Positions 25,684 through 34,085 of a stretch of DNA of 64,000 nt are shown here, piece by piece. How positions within the stretch are numbered: position 1 is the stretch's first letter; each line of letters begins with the position of its first letter. The stretch covers positions 1 through 64,000 of the forward strand of contig CABTYW010000001.1 in assembly GCA_902489135.1 (NCBI GenBank), given 5' to 3'. This DNA is from an uncultured Synergistaceae bacterium (GTDB lineage: Bacteria; Synergistota; Synergistia; Synergistales; Dethiosulfovibrionaceae). A program made the position numbers and the translations under genes. The notes under the pieces were generated by a model, which was not told the origin of the DNA, made no database searches, and was given only the letters and a program-made list of their open reading frames with translations.

Positions 25684-27018
25684 CTAGGCATTTTCCGCCG
25701 CAGCGACGCGCCTGCTCCGCCACGCCCACAGCCACGTCGCCGCATAGGCCGCCGCCGAAAGGGGCACCCAGGCCAGAGAAACCGAGGACAGCGGAAGCGC
25801 CGCGTAAAACCGTTCAAATCCCGGAAGACGGAGATTGAAAAGCATCGCGTAACCGTGAATCAGTCCGACGCCGCCCGTCAGAGCCGCGGCGATCAGAGAC
25901 GCCCGCGCCGCCCGAAGGTTCCCCGGCTTCAGACAGTTTCCGCACAGACAATAATACAGCGAGAGCACAATGGACACGGGATAGCAGGCGTCGAGCACGG
26001 GCCCGATGACGCTGATAATGGGATCCAGCCCGGCCGACGACACCATGCAGGCGAGGACACAGGTCAGCGCACAGATTTTTCCGTAGGACAGGCGGCCGTT
26101 GAAAATTTCTTCCCACAGCGACGCCGTTGACGACGCAACCCCCATGGTAGCCGTCAGACTGGCCGTGGCAAGAGCAGCAAGAAAGACCAGGCCTCCGGCG
26201 CTTCCCCAGAGGTTGACCACCATTTGGACGTAAAGCGCCGAAAGGTTTAGACGAATGGTTCCGCCCGTGTTGGCGCCGGCGATCATGTGCCCCAGATGCG
26301 CCAGGGCAAGGAGCCCCAGACCGACGACGCAGACTTTCAGCAGATTGGCCCCCACGCTTCGAGGCGCAATGCCGGCATTTCCGATGCCCTGAACGGCCAC
26401 GAGCCCATAGGCGAGAGCGCACTGAAGATCGCCCGCCGCATACCCGGCGATGAAGCCGTGAACCACGGGATGATCGCTGAAAACCGGCGGCACGCGCGGC
26501 GCAAGAGGCGTCGCCATGCTTTGAGCGATGACGGCCGTGACGATAACGACCAGCAGCGGAAAGAAAATTTTGCCGATGCGCTCCACCACTTTTCCCTTGC
26601 CGGAGACAAACAGGAAGACCGCCAGATAGAGCAGCCCGTTGAAGGAACATTGCGACGCGAAACTGCCGGAAGTGCCCGTCAGCTGAAGGATGGCAGACCA
26701 CAGGGCCGCCGTAATTCTCGGCATCATGAAGAAGGGGCCGAGAATGAGGATGGTCAGCGCCACGGCGCACAGGCCGAATTTGGGCGCCGGCCGGCAAATC
26801 AGCGTCAGAAAGTTGCCGCCGCCCCTTACCAAAGCCACATAACCCAAAAAAGGAAGGACCACGGCCGAAAGGAAAATGCCAGCGTACGTCCAAAAGACCG
26901 CGCTGCCCGCATCAGCGCCCCACGTCACGGGATAGAGCAGACAGCCCGCGCCGAAGTGCATTGAAAACAGGCCGCCGCCGAGAACGAGAAGTTCTTTGAA
27001 TGAAAGATTTTCACGCAT
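25684..27018 (-). CDS. brnQ: Branched-chain amino acid transporter BrnQ-like
   Basis: This 444-residue protein of the LIVCS family has about twelve membrane helices and the characteristic N-terminal GGGLFSMHFGAGCLLYP. BrnQ carriers take up leucine, isoleucine and valine with sodium or protons. The middle region GPFFMMPRITAALW is also typical. It starts at ATG with GGAG about 13 bases upstream. The window also encodes a full Liv ABC system, so branched-chain uptake is duplicated by mechanism. Confidence 0.9.
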   Translation of the reverse strand: MRENLSFKELLVLGGGLFSMHFGAGCLLYPVTWGADAGSAVFWTYAGIFLSAVVLPFLGYVALVRGGGNFLTLICRPAPKFGLCAVALTILILGPFFMMPRITAALWSAILQLTGTSGSFASQCSFNGLLYLAVFLFVSGKGKVVERIGKIFFPLLVVIVTAVIAQSMATPLAPRVPPVFSDHPVVHGFIAGYAAGDLQCALAYGLVAVQGIGNAGIAPRSVGANLLKVCVVGLGLLALAHLGHMIAGANTGGTIRLNLSALYVQMVVNLWGSAGGLVFLAALATASLTATMGVASSTASLWEEIFNGRLSYGKICALTCVLACMVSSAGLDPIISVIGPVLDACYPVSIVLSLYYCLCGNCLKPGNLRAARASLIAAALTGGVGLIHGYAMLFNLRLPGFERFYAALPLSSVSLAWVPLSAAAYAATWLWAWRSRRVAAAENA

Positions 27019-27107
27019 TTTTTAAATTCAGCTCCGCTGACAGCCTTTTCCGAAAAGGCCGACGTCACCGCCGGCGAGCGCAACCGCTCTCAAGAGGCGC
27101 GCCCATT

Positions 27108-28055
27108 TCAGTTTCCGGCGCCTTTGCCTAAATGCTTTAAAGAGACCAAAGCGATGGCCGAAAAGATAAAAGCGCAACCCACCAGCTCCGGCAGCGAAGG
27201 GACCGCCTTCGTCGCCCAGGCCGTGAGCCCCACCGCCGAGAGAATCTCCACCGAGGCCATGAGACTGGAAACCGATGCGGGGACGCACTCCAACGACTTG
27301 AAATAAAGCGAATACCCCACCAGACAGCCGAAAAAAGAGGGCACGAAAATCAGGACTCCCGCATAGGGCGTAACCGCGGAAAAGTTTCTCCATTCACCGG
27401 CGGCGAAAATATACAGCGTCGTCCAGAAAATGCCGCAGAGGTGCGTATAAAAGAAAAATCCCCAGCCCGTAACGGTGCTGCCCCTGGTGCTGGAAGCGCG
27501 CACAAGAAGGGTTTGCCCCACAATGCCCGCCACCGCCGCGATCCCCCACAGCACGCCTCTCACGTCGATGTGAGTGTTGAGCGTCCACTGCGGCGTCATC
27601 ACCGAACACACCACGCCCAGCGCCACCAGGCAGGCTCCCGCGAAGTCCCATTTCGTGGGCCGCTCGCCGGTGACCGGCGAAGAACACAGCACCGTCACAA
27701 TGGGATAGGTGTAGTGCAGCACCAGCGCCGAAGCGGCCTCGAGATATTCGACGGACAACATGAACCCCAGATAGAGCCCCGTGGGCCCCAACAGAGAAAA
27801 CCAGAAAATGCGCTTCAGGTCCCTGCGTGTTATTTTCAGCTGATGGGGATGGCAGAGCCTCAGCCAAACCCAGAGAATCAGCGACACCATGAGCATGCGG
27901 ATCAGCACCGCCAGAGAGATGGACACGCCCTCCCGGCCGAGCAGCTTTGTGGCGGGCGTCGTCAGTCCCCACAGAATGCCCGTCATGCCGCTCAGGGCAA
28001 TGCCCTTGAATGTCCTGTCCGCCCCTTTCCCGGGCGAAAAATTTTTCTTTGTCAC
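27108..28055 (-). CDS. EamA/DMT-family transporter
   Basis: This 315-residue protein has ten membrane helices in two EamA repeats, starting with MTGILWGLTTPATKLLG. The second repeat ends in SVEILSAVGLTAWATK. Probable export of amino acids or related metabolites. It lies seven bases after the stop of the flavin-binding protein gene (28063-28569), so the two are cotranscribed. Confidence 0.88.
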   Translation of the reverse strand: MTKKNFSPGKGADRTFKGIALSGMTGILWGLTTPATKLLGREGVSISLAVLIRMLMVSLILWVWLRLCHPHQLKITRRDLKRIFWFSLLGPTGLYLGFMLSVEYLEAASALVLHYTYPIVTVLCSSPVTGERPTKWDFAGACLVALGVVCSVMTPQWTLNTHIDVRGVLWGIAAVAGIVGQTLLVRASSTRGSTVTGWGFFFYTHLCGIFWTTLYIFAAGEWRNFSAVTPYAGVLIFVPSFFGCLVGYSLYFKSLECVPASVSSLMASVEILSAVGLTAWATKAVPSLPELVGCAFIFSAIALVSLKHLGKGAGN

Positions 28056-28062
28056 CGCCGTT

Positions 28063-28569
28063 TCACCACCGTCGCTCCGAAATTGTCGGGATTGGGGCAG
28101 CCTTCGGTCTTGCCGGCAAGCCCTTCGCTTTTAAGTACCCCGACATGGACGGCGTTTTCCCCAATCCCTCCGCCGGTTCGATAACGGAAATCGCCGCCGG
28201 GCCGCAATGCGCCTTCAGCGCGCCGCCGATGCGGCATTTCTCCGCTGAATTCCGCTTTTCCCAGATGCGCCCCGTTCCCGTGACGTTGCGGTCCACCTGC
28301 CCCATGGGCTCCGCCTTTGACAGATGGAGCTCCACGGCGGCGGCGATGATGCAGGACGACGCCCGGGGATGGACGAGCAGAAGCCCCGCCTTGCACCCGG
28401 CGAGAGCGTCGTGAAAATACAAACCGTTCCGCTCTCGGCCGCCGTAATCGACGGAAACGGCATGGGGAGCGCCCCAACTGCCGACAGACGCGAGATGAAG
28501 CAGACGCCCGTCTTCGATGACGTTCCCGACCCGATCCGTATTTTTCACTTCGCGGCCTTTTCTTCTCAC
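28063..28569 (-). CDS. Pyridoxamine 5'-phosphate oxidase-like flavin-binding protein
   Basis: This 168-residue protein resembles the split-barrel PNPOx/NimA family over its first 110 residues: a small N-terminal helix, ASVGSWGAPHAVSVDYG, YFHDALAGCKAGLLLVHP, and CIIAAAVELHL. Such proteins bind FMN or a related cofactor; NimA members reduce nitroimidazoles. The C-terminal 50 residues do not look family-typical and may be divergent. The start is GTG at 28569 after GAGGTGAG. It forms an operon with the downstream EamA gene and probably follows ridA (28649). Confidence 0.6.
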   Translation of the reverse strand: MRRKGREVKNTDRVGNVIEDGRLLHLASVGSWGAPHAVSVDYGGRERNGLYFHDALAGCKAGLLLVHPRASSCIIAAAVELHLSKAEPMGQVDRNVTGTGRIWEKRNSAEKCRIGGALKAHCGPAAISVIEPAEGLGKTPSMSGYLKAKGLPARPKAAPIPTISERRW

Positions 28570-28648
28570 CGAACGCTCACCTCTGCACCGTCTTTATTTT
28601 TCGACTCGGTCCCCGCTTGTTCCGCCTTTCGCGAAACGTGCGCAGGCG

Positions 28649-29107
28649 TCACGGCCTGACTTGAAAGACCATTTCCACCTCGCAGGGAGCGTTTCCCGGA
28701 AGGGACGACGCGCCCACGGCGCTGCGGGCGTGAGCGCCGGTCGCTCCGAAAAGTTCGTACAGCAGCTTCGAGGCGCCGTCCACGACCTTCGACTGATCAG
28801 TGAAATCGGAGGAGCAGTTCACAAACCCCGTGACCTTCACGACGCGGACCACTTGGTCCAAACCGCAGAGCCGGTCCGCGATGGACAGACAGTTGACGGC
28901 GCACAGTCGCGCGGCGGCCTGCGCTTCTTCCAAAGACAGGTCGACGCCGCACTTCCCGCGGTATTGAAGCTGGCCGTCCACTTTGGGCGTCTGTCCCGCG
29001 GTAAAAAGCAACGCTCCCGCTTTGACGCCGGGGCAGTAGGACGCCGACGGAGGCGTCGAACGAGGCAGCCGGATGCCAAGTTCCTTCAGACGGTCATAGA
29101 GGTTCAT
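28649..29107 (-). CDS. RidA family (YjgF/YER057c) protein
   Basis: This 152-residue protein belongs to the RidA superfamily, whose prototype hydrolyses reactive enamine and imine intermediates released by PLP enzymes. Motifs are GALLFTAGQTPKVDG, NCLSIADRL, VTGFVNCSSDF, and the C-terminal RSAVGASSLPGNAPCEVEM. The length and RSAVG arginine place it in the longer RidA-like subgroup rather than the 125-residue archetype. It has a strong ribosome site (GGAGGA). Upstream lies a structured leader of about 170 bases. Confidence 0.9.
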   Translation of the reverse strand: MNLYDRLKELGIRLPRSTPPSASYCPGVKAGALLFTAGQTPKVDGQLQYRGKCGVDLSLEEAQAAARLCAVNCLSIADRLCGLDQVVRVVKVTGFVNCSSDFTDQSKVVDGASKLLYELFGATGAHARSAVGASSLPGNAPCEVEMVFQVRP

Positions 29108-29283
29108 CGTTCATTCCTCCTCCAATGTTTTCAAAAAACAAAGGCGCGCCACGGTTGCCTCCCCATGGAGACAGGGTTCACCTCTCTCTATCAGGCTGAC
29201 AGGCGCCGTCCAAAGGCGCCCGCAACGGTCGGGCAAAAAAATAAAGGCGCCCCGCCCGGCGAGCCGCAGCAGAACACCATCTC

Positions 29284-29312
29284 AGTGTATCATTTTGCCC
29301 CGCCCATGGAAA
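29284..29312 (-). promoter_or_regulatory. Candidate promoter for ridA
   Basis: Reading the minus strand, TTTCCA (29312-29307) and TACACT (29289-29284) are 17 bases apart. Transcription would begin near 29277 and give a leader of about 170 bases. Confidence 0.45.
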
Positions 29313-29351
29313 GCGCTCAGGCCGATTGTGGGGCTGAGCGCGACGTTTTTT
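29313..29351 (+). terminator. Plus-strand terminator-like hairpin near ridA promoter
   Basis: Arms GCGCTCAG (29313-29320) and CTGAGCGC (29334-29341) are followed within four bases by a T-run of six. No plus-strand gene lies upstream for five kilobases, so it would stop antisense or leaderless transcription. Confidence 0.5.
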
Positions 29352-29611
29352 AACTAAGTGGCAGAGAAAAAGGCCTCAGGCGATGCTCTATAATAATCAA
29401 AGCGCCTGATCCCGCCGAACAGAGGGGCGTAAATTTTTTGCCGGCGGGAGCGCTGCCGAAATGGACCATGGGCGCTTCCCGACCACTTCCGACGCACGCT
29501 TTTTTGTGAAAAAATCGACGGCACGGGGCCTTTGCTCCCACAATACAGGAGATGGAAAACCGTCCCGCGGTGAAATGTTCTTTTTTCCGACTTCCCTCGG
29601 CGGCCATGAAC

Positions 29612-29640
29612 TTCACCGGCCTGAAAATTTCTGCTATGAT
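29612..29640 (+). promoter_or_regulatory. Promoter of EamA gene (29676)
   Basis: TTCACC (29612-29617) and an extended -10, TGC-TATGAT (29632-29640), with 17 bases between the hexamers. The start codon follows about 35 bases downstream of the -10. Confidence 0.6.
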
Positions 29641-29675
29641 CTCGGTCAAAACCCGATGTTAAGGAAGGAACGACG

Positions 29676-30563
29676 ATGAAACGCACTTCCGTTCTCTATG
29701 CGGCGCTGGCGGGCGGCGTGATGATGCTGTCGGCGTCGGGCATTTTCTCAAAATTGGCGGCGGCTCCGCCGGCGATTATCGCTTTTTATCGACTGTTCAT
29801 CACTGCGGCGGTGCTTTTCCCCTGGGTGATGCTCCATCCCCGCCGGCGCCGCGAAATTTTTCGTCCCGATCGACGGAATTTTTCGCTCTGCGCCACGGCA
29901 GGTTTCTTTCTGGCAGCCCATTATGTCATGTGGATCAGCTCCATCGGCTTCACGTCAGTTTCATGCGCCACGGTGCTTGCGGCGCTTCAGCCCATTTTCA
30001 ACATGTTCTGGGGAAGACTGCTCCTCCATGAAAAAGTTTCGCGACGGTCTGTTGTGGGCTGCGCCGTTGCCATTGCGGGAACGCTGCTGATCGGCGGCGG
30101 CGATTTCCGCATCAGCGAAGCGGCGCTTTGGGGCGACGCTCTGGCGCTCCTTTCCGGCGCGGTGATCAGTCTCTATTTTCTGTCGGGACAGATGGCGCGC
30201 CGAAAGATGGGGGCCTTGACCTATTCCTTTCTCAGCTACGGAGCCGGCGCCGTCTTTCTCGCACTTTACGGCTTCTTCAGGGGAAACTCTTTCATCGGCT
30301 ACGGCCGTGCCACGTGGGCCTGTTTCTTCGCTCTGGCTCTGATTTCCACCATCGGCGGTCAAATGGTCTTCAATTTTCTGCTCCGATGGCTCAGCGCCAC
30401 AACGGTGACGGCGGGCATTCTGGGCGAACCGCTGGGAACCTGCGTTCTGGCGATGATCTTTCTGGGAGAAAAGCTAACGCCCCAGCTGGCCGCCGGTATG
30501 GCGGTCATCGGCGCCGGTCTTGCGCTCTTTTTCGGCGGCAAAAACGAAATGACGGCCAACTGA
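29676..30563 (+). CDS. EamA/DMT-family transporter
   Basis: This 295-residue protein has ten membrane helices in two EamA domains (FYRLFITAAVLFPWVM in the first, and LGEPLGTCVLAMIFLGEKL in the second, a hallmark of the family). It is probably a metabolite exporter. It has an AAGGAAGGA ribosome site and its own extended -10 promoter, and ends at a strong terminator, so it is a single-gene unit. Confidence 0.9.
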   Translation: MKRTSVLYAALAGGVMMLSASGIFSKLAAAPPAIIAFYRLFITAAVLFPWVMLHPRRRREIFRPDRRNFSLCATAGFFLAAHYVMWISSIGFTSVSCATVLAALQPIFNMFWGRLLLHEKVSRRSVVGCAVAIAGTLLIGGGDFRISEAALWGDALALLSGAVISLYFLSGQMARRKMGALTYSFLSYGAGAVFLALYGFFRGNSFIGYGRATWACFFALALISTIGGQMVFNFLLRWLSATTVTAGILGEPLGTCVLAMIFLGEKLTPQLAAGMAVIGAGLALFFGGKNEMTAN

Positions 30564-30610
30564 GCGCCGATTCCATGGAGTTCGTGCGCCTCCGGTCGTT
30601 TTTCAAAAGC

Positions 30611-30653
30611 AACGGGACAGTTCCCCATAAAACCGGCGGAACTGTCCCGTTTT
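30611..30653 (+). terminator. Bidirectional terminator
   Basis: Perfect 14-base arms (30611-30624 and 30638-30651) enclose a loop of 13 bases; T follows on both strands. It separates convergent genes. Confidence 0.88.
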
Positions 30654-30656
30654 GCA

Positions 30657-31121
30657 TCAGAATTCGTTCAGCGTCAGCGAACCGTCTTCGCCGCTTATTC
30701 CCACGGAAAAGTTTCGCGTCTTTCCCTCTCCGTCCACATAGGAAATGCCGTTGTTGGGCAGATCTCCGTAAAAGACCGTCGTTACCGCAAGGGGATGTTC
30801 GGGCGTCAGCTCGTCAAGACAATGGAGCTCTTTGACGTCAAACACCGGCTTGCCCGCCTCGTCAATGTCCTTAAACTCCAGGGCCAGCACCTTGAAGTCC
30901 TTCACGGGGCCGGCGGCCATAAACAGGAGATCGACCTCAAACTCGCCGCTGGCAGCCACAAAGGGTTCGCCGGCGGACAGTCCGTCGGGGCAATCCTTCA
31001 GCCATATGGCCTTCACGGGAAGCTCCGACGCCCATGCCTGCGAAGCGGGCAGCGCCGAGGCCGCCAAAAAGGCCATGACGCCTGCCGCAAGAACCGCCAA
31101 GAACGCTCTTCCGTCTCTCAT
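30657..31121 (-). CDS. Exported protein of unknown function
   Basis: I do not recognise this 154-residue protein. The N-terminus is a clear signal peptide (about residues 1-32, with cleavage near AWA-S). The mature part of about 120 residues is soluble and acidic (EFEVDLLFMAAGPVKDFKVL, KELHCLDELTPEHPL, VFYGDLPNNGISYV). The strand-rich pattern is reminiscent of an immunoglobulin-like or cohesin-like sandwich but this is not certain. The ATG at 31121 is chosen because GGAGGG lies six bases before it and it begins the signal peptide. It lies just downstream of a GNAT gene. Confidence 0.75.
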   Translation of the reverse strand: MRDGRAFLAVLAAGVMAFLAASALPASQAWASELPVKAIWLKDCPDGLSAGEPFVAASGEFEVDLLFMAAGPVKDFKVLALEFKDIDEAGKPVFDVKELHCLDELTPEHPLAVTTVFYGDLPNNGISYVDGEGKTRNFSVGISGEDGSLTLNEF

Positions 31122-31195
31122 GTTTTTCCCTCCAATTCTTTTGACGGCGCCGAGACCGCCGCCGGAAAATTCCGCCGGCCTTCCGGCCCTTCGCT

Positions 31196-31645
31196 TCAAC
31201 GATTTTTCACTGTCCGCGGCGCGCCGTCGAGATTTTTGATCATGGGAACGTGGGGCGTCTTTTCGTCATAGAAGACGGAACCGCACACAACGTAGCCCGA
31301 GCGTCGATACAGCTCCGCGGCCGTACATTGCGCTCCCACGAGGACGCTCCCGGCGCCCTGCGCTCTGAGGAAGTCTTCGGCCTCCTTGAGCAGCGCCGAC
31401 GCAATTCCGCGCCGACGAAAGTCACGGAGGACGGCTACGCGCCCGATGCGCCACCGGCCCGGCCCCTCGGGAAAGACGCGGCAGCAGCCGACGGGAACGC
31501 CTTCCAGCAGAGCCAGAATGTGACACGTTCCGGGGGCGCCGTCAATGTCGTCGAACTCGTTTTCATAGCCCTGTTCTTCCACAAAAACCTTTTGACGAAT
31601 TATTCTCTCACCGTCGCTGACCGCCGCGCTCTTTTCAAATTCCAT
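31196..31645 (-). CDS. GNAT family N-acetyltransferase
   Basis: This 149-residue protein is a GNAT acetyltransferase. The acetyl-CoA pyrophosphate loop is R-R-x-G-I-A in VLRDFRRRGIASALL, preceded by the strand WRIGRVAV, and the C-terminal strand motif is LYRRSGYVVCGSVFYDE. The N-terminal IRQKVFVEEQGY is typical of ElaA-like GNATs. The substrate is unknown. The ATG at 31645 follows GAGGAG; an upstream start is less likely. Confidence 0.9.
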   Translation of the reverse strand: MEFEKSAAVSDGERIIRQKVFVEEQGYENEFDDIDGAPGTCHILALLEGVPVGCCRVFPEGPGRWRIGRVAVLRDFRRRGIASALLKEAEDFLRAQGAGSVLVGAQCTAAELYRRSGYVVCGSVFYDEKTPHVPMIKNLDGAPRTVKNR

Positions 31646-31734
31646 CAATTTTCTCCTCTTCCTTTTTTTCAAAGTTTATCTCAAAAGGGACCCTGTTGCA
31701 AGACGGGAAACAAGGCACCGACAACGGCGCCCCA

Positions 31735-31743
31735 TGCTATAAT
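31735..31743 (+). promoter_or_regulatory. Extended -10 promoter of FAD dehydrogenase gene
   Basis: TGC-TATAAT is a perfect extended -10 about 48 bases before the start codon. No good -35 is visible, as expected for extended -10 promoters. Confidence 0.65.
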
Positions 31744-31790
31744 ATATTCGGCAAGGGATAATTTTTCGCATCATAAAGGACTGAGCCTCA

Positions 31791-33185
31791 ATGATCTATG
31801 ACGCCATTATCGTCGGCGCGGGCCCCTCGGGCATTTTTGCGGCTCTGGAGCTGACGCGGCGGCACAAAAAAGTGCTGATTCTCGACAGAGGCCCGCTGAT
31901 CGATCAACGTCAGTGTCCCATTCTGACGGGCAAGACCGATCACTGCGTCAACTGTCCCTCCTGCGCCGTGGTGGCGGGATGGGGCGGCGCAGGGGCCGCT
32001 TCCGACGGCAAGCTGACGGTGACCACGGGCTTCGGCGGCAACCTTGAAGAGTTCGTGGGCAAGGACCGCCTTCAACGACTTATCGAAGAAGTGGACGCTT
32101 CCTTTGTGGCTTTCGGAGCCGACTGTCACTTTTACGAGCCCCGCGGCCCCGAGGTGAGCGACACCATAGGGCGCGCCGCAGCGGCGGGCATTAAAGTGCT
32201 TCCCGCAAAAATCCGCCATATCGGCACCGACGCCTCTCGGGAAGTGCTGGACGCCATGTACCGACACTTAAAGGACAAATGCGAAATCCTTATGGAAACC
32301 GGCGTTCAATCCGTGCTGACCTGCGACGGCCACGTCGTGGGCGTAAGAACCGACGACGGGGGCGAATTCCGGGGACACAGCGTCATCGTCGCCCCCGGAC
32401 GAAGCGGTGCGGCATGGCTGGAAGGCATCATCGAAGAATTCAAAATGCCCATCGGCTCCATGCCGGTGGACATCGGCGTTCGCGTTGAAGTTCCCGACAG
32501 CGTCTGCGAGGCACTGACGAGGAAATTTTACGAAGTCAAATGCATTTACAACACGCCCACCTTCGACGACCGAGTGCGAACCTTCTGCATGAACCCCTCG
32601 GGCTTCGTGGTGTCGGAATACGACACGGCGCACCGTCTGGTGACGGCCAACGGCCACAGCCTGAAGCACCGGCACTCGCAGAACACCAACTTCGCCATTC
32701 TGGTGACGAAAAATTTCACCAAGCCCTTTACCGATCCCATCGGCTATGCCACTCACATCGCCCGTCTGGCCAACATGCTCGCCGGCGGAGGACTGTTGGT
32801 TCAGCGACTGGGTGACCTCAGAAACGGCCGGCGCTCCACGCCCGACCGAATTGGCCGCGGAATGATCCCGCCAACGGGCCCCGCCGTCCCCGGCGATCTG
32901 AGTCTGGTGCTGCCTCACCGGCAGATGACGGACATTATCGAATTTCTTGACGCGTTGAACGTCATTATGCCCGGCGTCAATCAGAGCGACACGCTGCTCT
33001 ACGGCGTGGAGATCAAGCTGTATTCGCTGCGCGTCAGTCTCGGCAGCGACATGGCGGCTCCGGGCGTCAAAGGCCTGTACCTCGCAGGCGACGGCGCCGG
33101 CGTGAGCCGCGGCATCATTCAGGCCGCCGCCAGCGGTCTCGTGGCGGCACGAAGCATCTGTGACGGATCTCATCTCTCACCATAA
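31791..33185 (+). CDS. FAD-dependent dehydrogenase (COG2509 type)
   Basis: This 464-residue flavoprotein has a Rossmann FAD-binding motif at the N-terminus (IIVGAGPSGIFAALEL), a Cys-containing segment CVNCPSCAVVAGWGGAGA, a middle domain with SDGKLTVTTGFGG, and a C-terminal FAD contact (GLYLAGDGAGVSRGIIQAAASG). It matches the uncharacterised FAD-dependent dehydrogenases of COG2509, found near tRNA or thiol metabolism genes in many anaerobes. The electron acceptor and substrate are unknown. It has its own promoter. The next gene follows after 12 bases. Confidence 0.85.
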   Translation: MIYDAIIVGAGPSGIFAALELTRRHKKVLILDRGPLIDQRQCPILTGKTDHCVNCPSCAVVAGWGGAGAASDGKLTVTTGFGGNLEEFVGKDRLQRLIEEVDASFVAFGADCHFYEPRGPEVSDTIGRAAAAGIKVLPAKIRHIGTDASREVLDAMYRHLKDKCEILMETGVQSVLTCDGHVVGVRTDDGGEFRGHSVIVAPGRSGAAWLEGIIEEFKMPIGSMPVDIGVRVEVPDSVCEALTRKFYEVKCIYNTPTFDDRVRTFCMNPSGFVVSEYDTAHRLVTANGHSLKHRHSQNTNFAILVTKNFTKPFTDPIGYATHIARLANMLAGGGLLVQRLGDLRNGRRSTPDRIGRGMIPPTGPAVPGDLSLVLPHRQMTDIIEFLDALNVIMPGVNQSDTLLYGVEIKLYSLRVSLGSDMAAPGVKGLYLAGDGAGVSRGIIQAAASGLVAARSICDGSHLSP

Positions 33186-33197
33186 GGAGGGAGTTAC

Positions 33198-34085
33198 ATG
33201 AACGAGCAAAATATTGACGAACAGAAAGTAAAACTTGGAGAAACGGCCCTGCAGGCGGCTCTGAAAGCTCAGCGCCGCACGGCCGAAGCCGCCGTGCTTT
33301 TTGACGCATTGGCGCCCCGTGCCGGCGCGGAAAGCGAAATCCTCAAGGCCGCCGCCGCAGAGAAAAAGGAATTGGCACGTTCTTTGTCGGAGCTGACGGG
33401 ACAAACTCCCGCGCTTCGGCGGTTTCGAAAAATCTGGTGGAGCGCGCTGTCGCGCGTCTTCGGCAGCTCTTTTGTCATCAGCCGCATTGAAGCCGGAGAA
33501 GGTGCCGCCTTTAAAGAATTCGCCGCCGCCGTGGACGTGCCTCAAGCCCGGGAGTTCGGAGAAAAATCGGAGCAAATCAGCAAAAAACTGGACGGCGTCA
33601 TGGACACCGCCGGTCTTCAGTCCATAAAATCCGCCGTCTACCGGCTTTACGGCGCCGTCGTCCTCTTTGTGAGCATGCTTTCAGCCTTCGCCGTCTATTT
33701 CTCCCTGAAATCGGCCGCCAAGGCGGCGCTCTGCACCGCTTCCGCCTTCGTCCTCGCCGGAACGGCTGCCGCCTTTTCATCGCGCAGCGCCGCCGGACGA
33801 AGCTCCGCACTGCGCGGTGCCGTAGTCTTTGCCTTCGAGGCCGCCCTCACGGCGCTGGTTCTGCTGTGGCCCTGCTTCGCCTTTCGCAGCACCTGGATCG
33901 CTCTGCCCGTCTCAGCGCTTTTCGCCGTCGCCGTTACCGCGGCGCTGGCCTATTTTGCGGCGGTGACGCGCCGTCAGAGCTTCACCGGCGTGTTTGTGGA
34001 AATGCTGATTACGGGAGCCATCGCCGCCGCCGCGTCGCCGCTTCTCATCTTCCTGCTGAAAGCCGGACTGAAATTCCATGGATGA
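33198..34085 (+). CDS. Ferritin-like/VIT1-like membrane protein, degenerate
   Basis: This 295-residue protein has a soluble N-terminal part of about 135 residues followed by four to five membrane helices. The segment around residues 75-110 (RVFGSSFVISRIEAGEGAAFKEF) resembles the linker of rubrerythrin-VIT1 (MbfA-type) proteins, which detoxify or move iron. In those proteins helices before it carry diiron ligands such as E-x-x-H; here the matching place reads EKKELARS, so the metal site appears lost. It overlaps nudC by eight bases. The family call is tentative. Confidence 0.45.
   Translation: MNEQNIDEQKVKLGETALQAALKAQRRTAEAAVLFDALAPRAGAESEILKAAAAEKKELARSLSELTGQTPALRRFRKIWWSALSRVFGSSFVISRIEAGEGAAFKEFAAAVDVPQAREFGEKSEQISKKLDGVMDTAGLQSIKSAVYRLYGAVVLFVSMLSAFAVYFSLKSAAKAALCTASAFVLAGTAAAFSSRSAAGRSSALRGAVVFAFEAALTALVLLWPCFAFRSTWIALPVSALFAVAVTAALAYFAAVTRRQSFTGVFVEMLITGAIAAAASPLLIFLLKAGLKFHG

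Larger units (their letters stand above)
29108..29674. other. Divergent non-coding region with two promoters
   Basis: This 567-base region between divergent genes contains no convincing gene; a 99-codon open frame (29350-29649, minus) lacks a ribosome site and normal composition. It holds the ridA promoter and structured leader, a plus-strand terminator-like hairpin (29313-29351) and the promoter of the EamA gene at 29676. Confidence 0.65.

Noticed and set aside
29250..29290. Fluoride-riboswitch-like GATGGTGTTC in the ridA leader
   Set aside because: The opening resembles the crcB motif, but the downstream core and pseudoknot partner are missing.
29350..29649. 99-codon minus-strand open frame between ridA and the EamA gene
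   Set aside because: It has no ribosome site, overlaps the promoter and terminator elements, and its residue composition is not protein-like.
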